DNA of 64,000 bases, from NCBI GenBank assembly GCA_029582155.1, contig CM055901.1:53635206-53699205 (forward strand), written 5' to 3'. Positions 11,976 through 26,300 of this stretch are shown here, piece after piece (the stretch's first letter is position 1; each line of letters opens with the position of its first letter). A model generated the notes under the pieces. The model saw only the letters and a program-made list of their open reading frames with translations. It made no database searches and was not told the DNA's origin. The position numbers were made by a program, and so were the translations under genes. The stretch comes from Panopea generosa (lineage: Eukaryota > Mollusca > Bivalvia > Adapedonta > Hiatellidae).

Positions 11976-13425
11976 TAATAGATTTTGTATCAAAGACAGT
12001 ATAAAATAAGTTCAAACATAAATTGTAATTATTGTAAATGTTTCAAAATAGGATTTCTGTAGAAACTGTCATGTTTCACAGTCTTACATTCCTGCAAGAC
12101 AGATTTGTTTATTTTAACTTATTCAGGGCATGTTTTAACCAAAGGGTAATTATTTTATACTAATTTTAACTATATTGATACACATATAAATAATATACTG
12201 GAAGCACGGTAAAAATGTTCGACTTTGAAATTCAATACTGGTGTAGAAATAAGTAGTAAGATATTTTAAATAAATATAGATCAAAGCAAATTATCAATGT
12301 TTCTAAATTTCTGCATAAAGGTATTTGTCAAATATGAAATATACCGGTATTATAAATTTCTAAAAGCATTTTTGAGATATATCATATTATCGATATAAGT
12401 CTTACCATTATAACATGCCAGCCAATATAATCTTTTTGTGATATTCTAAAAATACCCCTACCAACTTTCAAAAAGTGCTTTTTTATTTTAATTTGCTGCT
12501 AAAAGTTTTTTAAAAGCTGATGTCTCATACTTTATCTTTTTATTTCAAAATATGTTTACAACAGTCAAGTGTTGTACGTTTGTAATTCCGTATATATACA
12601 TTTATATTTGTATATGCACACAGAACTGTGATATCATTTTATTAGCAAAATTTTGTCCATTTAGCTTTTACATGTTTTTATTATGCTATATTTGTATAGA
12701 TATTTATAGACTACTGTTTATCATGATGTTGTTATATTTTATTACAGCCTAGACTTATTGATTAATGCTTTCCCCTCACTCTATTAAAATAAAAATTCTT
12801 ATTTATTATAAAAAATTGGCATCCTTGTTTATTGATAATCCATCCAGTTCAGGCTATCTGTCTATTTACTTTCTACTGATACTACAACCCCCTGCATGGT
12901 ATATGCAGGCGTGAGATGTCGGCTGACATTTTGATATGTTTCATTAATTTTACCCCCCAATGTTTTTTAACCTATATATCACTAAAGTTTTACACCAAAA
13001 CAGTCCCATAACACATTAAAAACATTATCTTACCAAAATACATTATTCAATGCTGTTGAATGCTGAAATTTGCACATTTCAATCATTAAAAAAAAAATTC
13101 TTCAAAATTTAGTGATTTTTTTTTTTAATTTTATTGTAAATATGCTAATTTATGCTTTATTTCCCGCATAAACATGCCAAAAATGTGGGTTTTTTTTACG
13201 GAAATGTCTCCCAAGTTGATATTTACCTGCAATTAACATCTAAGACCATAAGAGTGTGAAAAAGAAGTTATTTTTTCTACAATTAACATTTTGATAAACA
13301 CCCTATGATCTCACCGCATGAAGTCTCTTTATGTAAAAATCAAAAGCCTCAGGATGGGCCCAATTTTGAACAAATCTGAGATAATAATCATTAATTGATA
13401 CTACATGCAAATTATCAAAAGTCCT
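11976..13425. other. intergenic, AT-rich
   Basis: No supported gene. The segment 13301-13440 resembles the decayed repeat at 15.4-15.6 kb (shared 'gatactacatgcaaa' and 'ttatgtaaaaatc' motifs). Confidence 0.35.
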
Positions 13426-13810
13426 TTTTAAATAAAAGGGTTTCTGGAATACCAACACATTACCAGTATGAATGAATAAGGTTTCTGGAATACCAACAAA
13501 TAACCAGTATAAATGAATAGGGTTTCTGGAATACCACCACCACATTACCAGTATGAATTAATAGGGTTTCTGGAACACCAACACATTACCAGAATGAAAG
13601 AACAGGGTTTCTGGAATACCAAAACATTACCAGTATGAATGAACAGGGTTTCAGGAATACCAACACATTACCAGTATGAATGAATAGGGTTTCTGGAATA
13701 CCAATACATTACCAGTATGAATGAATAGGATTTCTGGAATACCAACACATTACCAGTAAGAATGAATAGGATTTCTGGTCTACAAACAGATTACCAGTAT
13801 GAACACAGCT
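13426..13810. repeat. minisatellite, 41-bp unit, ~9 copies
   Basis: The unit holds 'gggtttctggaataccaaca' followed by 'cattaccagtatgaatgaat'. Starts at 13441, 13482 and 13523 give a 41-bp period, and one copy carries an extra 'cca' duplication. The 80-aa minus-strand frame here follows the repeat and is not a gene. Confidence 0.85.
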
Positions 13811-14279
13811 TTTTCGAGAAAAAAGTACCAAAATAGAAGACAATTAAAACTCGGGGGATGGTAAAATTAAACTATAATTATTTCATACCTGTTAAAAACT
13901 AGCAAAATAATTCACCAACACTATTCATTTTCATTATCAAAGGTTATGTTTTTTTGAAAACAACAAATGGAATGGATGGCTCGTATTGCCTTACTATTAT
14001 TTAATTCAGCATGACATATAGGCCTAATTGCACAAACTTCGACTCAGAGGGCAATATATTGGTACCAGTTCATAAAAATGGATCTATAGTTGAAATAATT
14101 GTGTACCAGCATGCACAGTTTATCACAGCTGGATACCCTTTCATGAAAATGAAGAAAATAAATCTAAAAAAAAACAGAATGAAAAAAGATTTATGGTTTT
14201 GAACAGATTTGAGAGAGGATCACAAACTGACTCTATTTAATCTAAGATCAAGGCCTTATACTACTAACTTTAACCTGCT

Positions 14280-14800
14280 AAAAACAAAACTTCTAAGCCT
14301 GAAAGGGAAGTAACTCTGCCAAAATGCAATCAAGAGTTACAGTTCTTATCTCCATGAGTTTCCTAGAGGATGTTGAACACAATGTGAAGTTCCATTTATG
14401 TCCAATGATAGGATGATGAAATAAGTACCAAATCAAAAACTTTAACCTCTAAAAATCTCTAACCAAATTTTCTTAGTCCAAAAGGGCCATAACTCTGTAA
14501 ATATGCAACGCAGAGTTATGGTTCTTATCTCTGTGCATTCCATGGATGATACTGAACACACGTGAACTTTCATTTTTATCGTATGAGTTGTTGCATAGAT
14601 ATTTTACCTGATAAAAAAATCTACCCTAAAAAAATTAAGTCCAAAAAGGGCCATAACTCTTCTAAAATGCAACCCAGAGATATGGTTCTTGTCTCTGAAA
14701 GTTCCATTGATGATGGTGAACACACATATCACCATTTTATCCCTTTTTTGGTCCCTGCTTGTCCTTTATGATTATTAAATACCCTTTAAAAGTCTTGGGC
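14280..14800 (-). repeat. interspersed repeat, ~2.5 diverged units
   Basis: Units contain 'aaaagggccataactct', 'aaaatgcaa', 'gttatggttcttatctctg' and 'gatgatggtgaacacac'. The reverse complement of the same unit is repeated at 44.1-44.8 kb, so one repeat family occurs in both orientations. Confidence 0.65.
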
Positions 14801-14869
14801 TCAGCTGTTATGACTAAACATACTCGAGATCTGTCAAGATAATAAAAATAATTTCTAAAATAACCAATA

Positions 14870-15640
14870 AATATAGAATTTATTGTTTTTCCATAGTATT
14901 TCTATGCAAAAATCACTTACAGGACCCCCAATAGATCCTAAACCCTTCATTTTAACAAACATAAAACCTCTAAATAGGTGAGAAAAAACAGAATTATCTG
15001 ATTTCCCTTAGTATTCTTGTGTAAAAATCAAAGTCCCCTTATGAGACCCAAGTAAACCCTAACCCCTTTATTTGAAAAACTTTGAAACCACTATTCATAG
15101 ATGACATTTAAACCAAATATTAACACATTTGGCTCATCAGTTTTTGAGAAAAATATTTACGCAATGCTCCCGACATGAAGATAATTGAAATAATACTTAA
15201 AATATATCAGAAAAACAGAATTTTTCATTTTCCAAAAGTATTCCCATGTAAAAATCAGTCATCTTACTGGGACCCAATCGATCCTAGCCCCTTTATTAAC
15301 ACGAATTTCATTGGACGGTTCTTGAGAAGATTTTTAAATGTAAATTTCCCTATGTTAAACTGACATGTCCCCGGGGCAGAACCAATTTTGACCCTAGGGT
15401 CATGGCTTGGACAAACTTGATAAAAACTTATTAGATGATACTACATGCAAAATATCAAAGTCTGGAGAAGAAGATTTTTTAAATTTTTAGAAAAAAATAC
15501 TGATAAACCCTACGGGCGGGGCCAAATTTGACCCCAGGGTCATCATTTGAACAAACTTAAAAGGGCTTTATGTAAAAATGCTTCAGAGAAGAAGTCGTTT
15601 GAAGCAAAAGTTCTTGACAGACGACGGGCGAACGATGAAC
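14870..15640. repeat. decayed repeat cluster
   Basis: Three segments near 14890, 15010 and 15230 share 'agtatt...atgtaaaaatca' and 'gacccaa...aaccctt'. Two further segments at 15385 and 15510 share 'ttgaccc(t/c)agggtcat' and 'acaaactt'. The rest of 13811-15900 is AT-rich with no gene seen. Confidence 0.55.
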
Positions 15641-15900
15641 AAATTAATTGGCCAGTTCTTGAGAACACGATTAAAAAAAAAAAAGTTTTAACTCTTTTGG
15701 GGCCATCAAGGCTAGTATGATTGGGGAGATTTCTGATTCTGTAAGTCTGAAAACTGCTAGACCAGTATGAAAATTTTAGTGAATATCCAACACATGATTT
15801 ATGAGAAATCATTTAAACAACTACCTAACACTTGATATCTGAAAAAAAAAGGAATTTAAAGCAAAATCTCCTACAAAAGCTCACAGGTGAGCATTTGGCT

Positions 15901-16244
15901 CAGATGAGCTTAAATAGATAAATTTATTTTGGTAATAAACATGGCAACATGATGCATGAATGATATAACAACAATAATATAGAAATTATCATAATGATAC
16001 CCACATAAAGGCCATGAAATGCACACAAATACCAAGGATAACACAAAAAAAGAAAAAGACTTTTCTCTTATTTCCATTGCGGTAAAAAAAGGAGACACAG
16101 AAATAGTGTAACAAATAATCAGTAGGGAGATATATACAACTACATATTAATTAATCAAATAAATCTTAGAAATAATATAAAGAATCAACACTTTTTACTG
16201 TTTTTTGAAGATATTTTAATGACAAATTAGATTCACCAATGTTC

Positions 16245-16286
<42 letters not shown>

Positions 16287-18219
16287 TACTAAATATTTGA
16301 TAAGGATCATCTAATTTATTTCTCATAAAAATAGTATACTAGTGTGCATAGTTTTTAAAAAACAAGATTGGAGCTATGCTTATACTATATGCCAAAACAA
16401 TGCTAATACAGGTATGGACAATATATTCAAAAACAATAGTAACCTGCAAACTTACATTTTAATAATATTATTAAAACTAAATGCACATTTAAAAAGTAAC
16501 TGTTTTTTTAACATTCCTAATGTTTTTAGGGGAAAATTTGGTATTTTTATTTAAAATTCCTTATTCATCGTTTTAATATTTAACCATGAGGGTTTTTTTC
16601 AACACTTAACTAAACACTAATAAAACGCATACAGTTTGTAGTGAAAGAAATGTGTGCTTTTTATAACTTGACCTCTATATCTTAAATCCAACATGTCAGA
16701 GTTTATCTTCAAAAATATTGCATATTAATTGACAATGACGAATTTACTACTCAAATATAAGAAAACTATTTTTGGGTTTAAAATACTGTTTTAGCAAATT
16801 TTAAAATTCATTTTGTTTTAAAAAATATTTGTAAATAACTCTAAGCGAAGTTATCTTAAGCAATGCTAAAACCATTTTCAATTACCTTTTTTAGGGTTGT
16901 CCAAAGAACAGTTTGATTTTGAGTTCAGCAAAATTTATAAAGGGTATGGTCCTTATTATAACATTTTAATAGTATATAACAATATATATAAATTTAAAAA
17001 TATTGTCTCTGCATAATGTTTATAATTTAACTCCAAATCAAATCTACATGTACACCAAATAAGAATAAAAAAATGTTAAATAGTATTTGATGTAATTATG
17101 AATTAAAAAAATTCATTAATAATTTTAAGATTTATTAAAAGCTTGCATTATAACAATTGATTGAAAAATCTAAACTCAATCGGGAAGTTTGGGAGCTCCT
17201 TTGCACTTCCGCTTTAACCGGATATGGTTTTGCAAATGGGGGCTATACATAAACTTCTCAGAAATGGATCATCCATTCTGTGAGACAATTTGCATGTAAA
17301 GACGGCCAACACAGAATGTCTTATTTTTAAAAAAAACAAAGCTATTTTTGTCCAAATTAGTGATATGTCGGACAGGAAAAATATATTAACAGAATATAAA
17401 AACTTACAAGTAATCATTTCATGATCAGTGCACTCTACTAGTATTTTGGAAAAAAAAAACAACATGAAAATTAAGTTTAAACATATTTCTTGTTTATAAC
17501 AATGCAATTTATACAACAGTAGTATATATTAATAAAAACACCATATAAGCAAGAAGGTGGACCACAAGTTTTGCCAACATTAGATATGGTCAGGCTCTTA
17601 TGCAAATGAAGTACAATTATAATGGAAGTAAAATTAATTATAGGTTAACTCTTTCTAAGCTGAAAAATAGTTCCACAGATGACGTCTCATTCCACAGGTG
17701 GGATTTTCCATAGCTGCAATATTTAAACACAGTTCCATCTATATATCACGGTCAACATTTTTGGCTTCCAGTGTTCATAGTAAATACTGCATGTAACACA
17801 TGTGTTTACTACTACTAATAGCATATACATGTGCATATTTTTAGGAGAGTTTTACTTAATACTATTTAATGGTAAACAATTCAATAACAGTCAACAGCTT
17901 TTATAATGGTCAATTAAAACATAATAGATCTGAAATTGGCTTTTAAGTAAATGAATCACTTTGTAAAGTTTAAAATACTGAATGTTAGGTCCGCTGTGTT
18001 TACTTACTGCAATTCTTTACTGGCTTAAGCTAATGCTAATAGGCAAAATACAACTTATCTATTGTCAGCTACACATACCTTGGAGTCTTTGCATGGCTTG
18101 TGTTAATCTTATGATTAAAACTGCTTGAATTCAGACAAATGTCTTTTTTTTTTTTGGAATGGGTTTTAACACCATTTTCAACACATTTCAGGTTATATAT
18201 GACATATCCAGTTTTACTG
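15901..18219. other. intergenic, AT-rich, with an (AT)n microsatellite
   Basis: A pure AT dinucleotide run of about 38 bp lies at 16247-16285. Otherwise no gene, RNA or clear repeat was seen. The 100-aa minus frame at 17214-17516 lacks recognisable domain content. Confidence 0.45.
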
Positions 18220-18365
18220 GTGGATGAAGACCTCAGACTGAGACAGACTGAGTAGAATCACTGTCCTTCCACAAGTAACTGAAAACTTTCTCACATACAA
18301 TTTTTGGAGTGAGTGGGACATGAACCTACAACCTTAGCGGTGAGAGGTAAGTGATCTTGAGTGTC
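18220..18365 (-). mobile_element. tRNA-SINE remnant (family B)
   Basis: It shares 'aagtaactgaaaactttctc' and 'gagtgggacatgaacctac' with the 2.3-kb copy and 'ggtgagagg(t/a)aagtg' with the 30.8-kb copy. The B-box-like element reads on the minus strand. Confidence 0.5.
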
Positions 18366-18886
18366 TAAACGATGAATAAAGGGAATGTGTAGACAACCTT
18401 TATGTTTATAATCACTGTTCAATGGTATATACAAGGTTTCAAACTGAACCGTTCCTGAGCAAATACAATCACAAATATACAGAATGTTTGATAATTCAAG
18501 GGTCAAAACTAGTTGGCAGACAGATTATATAATGACTGATTATGGACTTTTAAAATATACTTCCCTTTTGTGACACAATTCCTTCTTTCAACCTACATAA
18601 AAAAATTTAATGTTTCTATACAATAAACACATGTCCCTGATTGCTGAGTTTTACAATAAGTCATATTTAATAATAAAAATAGTGTAACCCAATATTATCC
18701 TGGGTTCCCATTTCTGCTGTGACAGATGTGACAGCATAAAGTAGGCATGACTATTGCTGTTCCATTTACCAACCAAAACAAGAAGATACAATTAATGTGC
18801 TGGTACAGCATGCTGGCTAACATATAAATAGGACATGTCTGTCGGTATAGGCTTGGTACATTAATAATAATATATATATAAGGATT
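18366..18886. other. intergenic, nothing recognised
   Basis: AT-rich sequence leading up to the 24-bp array. No supported gene. Confidence 0.35.
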
Positions 18887-19763
18887 GAATTTCATTTGTT
18901 GAATATGCATGAGATATAAACCCAAAGGTTCATTTACTCTGCACATTGCGTTTTCACTTACTTTGCACATTGCATTTTCACTTACTCTGCGCATTGCATG
19001 TTCACTTACTCTGTGCATTGCATGCTCACTTACTCTGCACTTTGCATGCTCACTTACTTTGCACATTGCATGCTCACTTACTTTGAATGCTCACTTTCTT
19101 TGCACATTACATGCTCACTTACTTTGAATGCTCACTTTCTTTGCACATTACATGCTCACTTACTTTGCACATTACATGCTCACTTACTTTGAATGCTCAC
19201 TTTCTTTGCACATTACATGCTCACTTACTTTGAATGCTCACTTACTTTTCACATTACATGCTCACTTACTTTGCACATTACATGCTCACTTACTTTGCAC
19301 ATTGCATGCTCACTTACTTTGAATGTTCACTTACTTTGCACTTTGCATGCTCACTTACTTTGCATGTTCACTTACTTTGCACAATGCATGCTCACTTATT
19401 TTGCACAATGTATGTTCACTTACTTTGTGCATTGCATGCTCACTTAATTTGCATTTGCATGTTCACTTACCTTGCACATTACATGCTCACTTACTTTACA
19501 TTTGGCATGTTTACTTACTTACTTTGTGCTTTGCATGTTCACTCACTTTGCACATTGCATGCTCACTTACTCTGCACATTGCATGCTCACTTACTCTGCA
19601 CATTGCATGTTTATTTACTTTTGTACTTTGCACATTGCATGCTCACTTAATCTGCACATTGCATGTTCACTTACTTTGCACATTGCATGCTCACTTACTT
19701 TGCACATTGCATGCTCACTTACTTTGCCTAGTGCGTCTTATGAACATTCAACAAATGAAATTC
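18887..19763. repeat. minisatellite, 24-bp unit, bounded by an inverted repeat
   Basis: The units hold cacttactttgcacattgca plus tgct, 24 bp, for about 34 copies (18930-19735). The array is bounded by a perfect 18-bp inverted repeat, gaatttcatttgttgaat at 18887-18904 and its reverse complement at 19746-19763. The 8-codon period keeps several frames open on both strands (up to 197 codons), but the peptide is only the repeat HIACSLTL and is not a gene. Confidence 0.85.
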
Positions 19764-19813
19764 ATATCTCAAATGCAAAAGTTTAACTATGTTGTTCTCT
19801 TTACATTTAACAA

Positions 19814-19899
19814 ATACTACACGGTGTTTTGGTCCAAATGCAAGTTTATGGACTGCCCAGTCAATAAACTTGCATTTGGACTGCAACACCATGTATTAT
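19814..19899. repeat. 86-bp hairpin (miniature inverted repeat)
   Basis: The arms tccaaatgcaagtttat (19833-19849) and its exact reverse complement (19864-19880) flank a 14-base loop. Pairing extends imperfectly outward (acggtgtt with aacaccatg). It could be a tiny MITE or a structured non-coding hairpin. Confidence 0.6.
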
Positions 19900-20189
19900 T
19901 AGTTATATTATACTGAATTCATTAAAACACAATATAAAACTAACTTTTTTCAATTAATTTTCAATTAAGGCATAATACAAACTTTAGATATGTTTGCATA
20001 TTGAAACATTTACACATTTTGTATATTGAACTGGGGAAATCATCTTCCATATTATATTGGACCAGTCCCGTATATTAATAATACATGTATATTGACCAGA
20101 TAATGTCACATTAAACAAAAAAGGAAATGTTTAAATGAGGCATGGATTGTCTCTGAATAAACGTCATTTTAAATATATTGTATAGAATA

Positions 20190-20362
20190 TCACAGTTTAG
20201 CAGTTACGCTTGCATTATGTGGCACATATTTCTTGTACATTGTAACAACTGCAGCGCCCCCTATACCAAAGTTGTGTTGCATTGCTATCCTGGCACCATC
20301 GACTTGTCGTTTGTCACTTTCTCCACGCAGTTGAGACACAAGCTCTGCACACTGGGCTAAAC
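20190..20362 (-). CDS. SCP2: SCPx thiolase exon 6 (C-terminus, PTS1)
   Basis: It is 173 nt, residues 372-428, including [16 protein letters not shown] and [16 protein letters not shown]. It ends HNASVTAKL and TGA at 20190-20192. The stop falls where vertebrate SCPx would continue through a linker into the SCP2 domain. Confidence 0.9.
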
Positions 20363-23300
20363 CTGGAGAAATGGTAAAATCATTTTAACAATTAGATAAA
20401 ATATAAACATTAAAGACACTGTGAAGAAAAGAATGGATACTGTCATGGTAAAGATAAAATGTATATATACTTAATGACATTTCAGCTAAGAGACATAGCA
20501 ATGATTGATTGATTGATTGAATATAAGGCATCATTTTTATGCCATCGAGGGCTAACAGATGATCAGTTAACCTAACCACTGTTTCCTGGGATTAACCAGT
20601 ACTCGAGCACACCCCATCTCTGCAAGTAACTGATAACTTTCCCACTTGAATCAGTGGTGAGAGACGAATGATAATGAGACAAAATGTCATATATCAATCA
20701 TCACGGAGACTGTTGCGGGGCGGGGGATTCAAACTCATGACCCCTGGATTGATAGTCAGACGCGTAACCGACTGAGCTAATCGGGCCCGGCCCACATAGC
20801 AATGAAACATGCATGTTCAGGAGACTGTACAGTTTTATGTGATCTCATCTGACTTTCAATCCAGGGGTTGTGAGTTCAAATCCCTGCTTGGCTACAATCT
20901 CTGTGATGATTAATATTCGAAACTACTTGTCATCATTTGTCTTTCCCTACTGATTCAAGTGTGAAAGTTATCAGTTACTTATGAGATGAATGTGTTTGTG
21001 TACAAGTTAACCTTTCGGGATCCTAGGAAAGAGTGGTTAGGTTAACTGATCATCTATTAGTTCTCAATCGCGTAAATACAACACTTAATATTCAAACAGA
21101 CAAACCCTTCATAGTTGTTTGTCAGTTTATACATATTTATCAATACTCAAGACAGTTCATAATTATATAGGTACAGATAGAGACAATACACCAGAGTGTT
21201 GCAAGCAACACATAAGTCCCCTACTGTTGCCATAGCAACCACAATTTTTGTCCAACTGAAACAGTTATAAAATGATCTCATTATTGCCTTCTATCCACAT
21301 GCTAAGTTTACAATTGTAGCTTGGATACTTTTTGAGTTACCTCAGTATCCAGGTTGTATTTGTAATTTTACCGATTATGTTGCCATAACAACCACAATGT
21401 TTGTGCAACTGAAAAAATAATATGACAGGATCTGCATTATCTCTTATTGTCCTCTGTTCACAAGCTAAGTTTCACAAACTTACACAAACTTAGCTTTGAT
21501 ACTCTTTGAGTAAACTATCAAGACGGACCAAGGCTAAACCTATAGTTACCTACAGTGAAACTGGTATGAGGCTAATAATATTTTTTATCACATAATTTAC
21601 GGTGAAGGGGTGTAATAAACCCATGACATATATTTTGATATTAACCTAGTGTAATATCACTTCCGATTCGCCACTCTGTATTTTCCGTACAACTCAGCTC
21701 TCATACGTAAATTGCCGAAGTCCTTTCTGATTTGCCCGAATATATAAATGACGTCGATTTTTCATGGTTAAATGACATTATTTCAGAATATGAGATAAGT
21801 CTATACTGGTTGACATGCAGAACAGTCTGAACTGTAATCTAGACAGGTATATATAGGACTAGGTTTATTCAACTGTGAGATATTTTATACATGTTCAATT
21901 GCTGTTGCACTTTAGAGCTGTGAAGATGTTTTCAAGACACAGACGAAATGAAGTCGAACTACTTGGGCTTAGGGGGCAATGGACAGAATACATGGTGTGG
22001 TGAAGAAAGCTGAAGAAAGCTGTGTGCTCTAAGTTATAAAATAACACTGTGAAGCTGTGTGCTCCAAGTTATATAAAAAATACTGTGAAAAAGTTTTTTT
22101 TAAGCTTAAGAATCATGTTACTGTGGTAAAAAAGGGGCGTAACTGTAGTGAGACATGAAGACTCCAACAGAAGTATCTACTACAAGCTTATGTTCTTAAC
22201 TTTGAAGTCTCCACATAGAAGATACATTTACCACTTTGTGCTCTGTGATCCAAATGTATAGGTTTGGACTTCCATTATCAGACTTGTGTATATATAAATG
22301 AAATATAAGTGTATACGTGTGGTACATGTATGTTATGAGTGTGTGATTGTGAATGTGTGTCAGTGTAGTGTTTTTGTAAATAATCTTTTTTTTATAATAA
22401 TGAAAACTTTGAAGATGTTATTTGTGGCTTAACCTTAAAATATTATAGCAAACTAAACTAGTTTGTGATAGTTATTTTGAGATGTTATGACATATGATGA
22501 CTCACAGAAACAAATATGCCCGATTTTTTTCTCGTTTTTTATACAGAAGATCTGTTAAATAAATGGTAAATGTAAACTATTCCGAGCTATGTGATAAAAC
22601 AAATCTGACATTCGTGCTCATTTATTATTAAATTTATCAAACTCATTAGGAAAAAAGATATAATGGTTTGCAGAGCCTCACATAATATATGTTTTTCAAC
22701 TCGTTTAATAAATTCAATAATAAATAAGCTCTCATGTAAGATCCTCTATTGCCTATATTATGCAAAGTAAAATCTATAAAGCTTTCAAATACCTGTGGCC
22801 CCAATTGGATGACCTTTGGACTCAAGACCGCCTGTAGGATTTACAACCCAACGACCGCCAAGCAAAAACTGCTCTCCTCCATTGCTGTTTTTTTTCCACT
22901 GTCCACTTCTCACCAGCGCCGCCCCTTTCCCTTCGGCAGCCAATTGTAAGGCTTCATACATAAACAGTTCATTGCAGGAAAAGCAGTCATGGACCTGGGA
23001 AAAAAGAGATTAAAAGGATAAAAACTTGCGTAAATTATTCATTTAGCAGTCATCAGTCTATACTCTAGACTCATTATTGCAGTATGCCATATGTAAGGAA
23101 GCAATCCATGATACATTACACAGAAAGATGGCTAAATGATTGTCAGGACAAGGATAGGAACTTTATAAAATTACTGTAATTAACATCCTTTTGATATTTG
23201 TAAATTTTATGTTAAAAGGGAATTAGTAAGGATTTTAAAAACTTATATCTCATGCATATATATACTCTCTGACCCCATACTGCCGAATTATTTCTATTTA

Positions 23301-26300
23301 AATATGCCAAAATAATATATTAAAAGAAATTTCCTAACTTGGGCGACATGCCTAAAATTTATTTCCCGCTTAAAAATGCAACATATTTTGTGACACATAA
23401 AATGAGACGCACGATATCGTTTTGATTTCAATTTGATCCGTTATGCACAGCAGTAGATGCCGGATTTTAAGTTTATTCAGTAAAAATATAGATGATTTTC
23501 ATCAAATATTTGAGTTTATAGGGGAGGGCCATAGGCTGTTTTTTTTTCAGAGTAGATCCGCCATTGACACAGGCTCAGACATATTAAAAAATGGTTTCAT
23601 CTTAGAAAGAGTCCGAAAGATGTCAAGCAGTATTAAGTGCTGTCTATTTATAGAATTGGAATTTTGTTTAAAGTTAACCACTCCAATTTAGATATCAATT
23701 TTGTCACGTTTTGGTGGATTTGACATACCAAACCATTCCGATTTTATTTATTAAAGATAATGAGATGCTTTTTATCCATTTTAATAATTATTTTATTTTT
23801 TAAGACATTTATAGCATTTTTTTCCTGATATACTCCCTTTAAAAAGAAATCTGATTATTATATATTTTGAACCTGATGAAGGCTGTCGAAATACATTGTT
23901 CAGCATAAAATGTTTTCCATGGAATTTGTCTTATTGTTTCTAATTTATGTTACGAAATCTGCAATTTACATGTTTAAAATATCAATAAAATATGTTTAAA
24001 CCAAATGAAGAGGTTCTATCAGTCCGATGGTAGTAGTTTCCTCATTTTAAGCAACTACATTACCTATTTTAAAAAAGTTATATTTTATTTCATATTTCAC
24101 ATTAATTAATATTTAAGGTTAAGTAAATCCACTTTTACTAAAGAATACCACTCTCAACTAAATCTTATTTATTTTATGCTTTTTGATGAATTGTAGATAT
24201 TTCTCAGTGGCTTATTTTTGGTAATCCACTATTTCAAACAGTGAAATTATGAAGGAAAAAAAAACACTTTTTTGTTCTTGCATATTTATTTAAAAAAAGT
24301 ATTTAATTTTTTTATTAGTCCAATAATATCAAATGGCAAATTGAGTTCAACTTAAAGAAAAAATCATGATAATGCATAAATAATTTAAGGTAGTAAATCC
24401 ACTTTTACTAAAGATACCACTCTTAACTAAATCTTATTTAATACACAAGTCATTTATCATAAACAAAAATATTTTTTGGTCTACCTCTAGTACATCAACA
24501 TCAGAGGACGTGAGCCCACTCTCAGCATAACATTGTGATGCTGCCTTTCTGGCCATACCAGCTCCCGACAGATCCATAAAACTTGTACCAAATGAGGACG
24601 GCATATCTGTTACCATACTCTGACCAACTATTTCTACTGCCCTGAAGATGGTAAATAAGCAAAGCTGATTCTTTATGTCAGAAATATTCTATTGGTTGGC
24701 TATGTACAGTCAAACCTGTGTAAACAGCCACCTCTATTGAGCAGCCACTTGTCTTAAGCAGGAACATTTGCTATTTCACAATTCTTTGCTTTCCGAACAA
24801 ATTAATTTGTATTAAGCAACACCTGTCTTATAAGCCAATTTTGCTCCTTCCCTTGACTGGCTGCTTAAGACAGGTTTGACTGTATATGTATGAGTACATA
24901 TGAGATAGTAAAATAATATTGATTATATAATATGGATACGGTCTTGTTCATATCCATTTCCATTTACAATGAATTATAATCATGGTTTCAATTCGGTCAG
25001 TAACATATTTGACTGTCAGCCCAGGGACTTGACTCTCTGTGATGATTTTTGCCATGAGGCTCTGCATATGCGGGGGAAGTAGTATGTGACTTGGAGAGAT
25101 AATGTGTGTCTTGTTCTGGTCAACAACCTAACTGATCCAAAGAACAATGCCTGGACTATAGCATGATACTGCAATGTGAAGTCTAATATAAGACTTTTTT
25201 CTCTCAGTAACCTGTGGCTCCTGATATGTTTACTGAAGATTCATACTACTGAAATTTGAAAAGTTTAAATTTATTTTTACTGCATATACAAATTATGTTG
25301 ATGTTTTACAATACAACATAAAAAGGGAGACAATACAGTTCCAACACTCAATAACAATTCAATGTGAGTTATCAGCCTTTTGCACATAATTAAAAAGTTT
25401 ATACAGGTAATTCCTAACTGTACAGTACTGAATAGCATTTGTTACCTGTAATCTGTACCTAGAACATTACAGGTTTATTACATAATTTTATTTTTGCTAT
25501 GTGTTTGTGAAGGGAGTAAGCCCATGAGACAAAGGAGTGAAATCACACACAGCACTGCATGCACTCTTAACCATCTAACAATCTGCTTCATACCATCTCT
25601 AGACACTGACATAGAAATAACTCAGTCATACATTAACTTCCATATTAAAGTTTAAATTAGTTTATAAAAGGGTAAACCTTGTAGGGACCCCATTGGATCC
25701 CAGGTTCGAGTCCCAGGTTGGCTGCATATTTTTCTTATCCAGTTACATATGTCCTTTGTTTTTAAATCACCATCAAATAAAGGACCTTTAAATGAATACT
25801 ACAAAGGTCGTGTTAAAGCAGAGCGATGGTGGATAGAGTGTTGGTTGCTCATGCCGAAGGTTGCGGGGTCAACTCCCATTTCGACCCAATGCCACTCAAA
25901 TAACGACACTCAGTACTGGTTTTGCCCAGAAAGTAGACTCAAGAACGGTTCATTATAAACTTTGAACTTTCTTTGCATTTGCGCTAAAATAAATTATTAA
26001 AAGTTAAGACAGCAATGATTATAATCACCAGTTACATAAATATATGCATCTTCAACACCCATAGTCTATACTAAACTACCGGTCACAGTGATTATGTTCT
26101 AATGCATGTTTGGTCTCACACTCACCTACTTTGCAGATTATTTTTTATCATAAATTCTTCACTACACACAATGGAAGCAGCACCCCCATCAGCAACAGGT
26201 GCTGCCATCCAGAATGTGATTGGCTCACACAACATCAGCTTGGACCCTATATCTTGTCTTGACATTTCTTTGGAAATTGAGGCATTTGGATTATATACAC

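Noticed and set aside
17214-17516. 100-aa minus-strand ORF
   Set aside because: Low-complexity hydrophobic content typical of AT-rich chance frames; no supporting signals.
18909-19916. Several overlapping plus-strand ORFs up to 197 aa with HIACSLTL repeats
   Set aside because: They are translations of a 24-bp minisatellite whose unit is a multiple of three. No start, splice or domain evidence.
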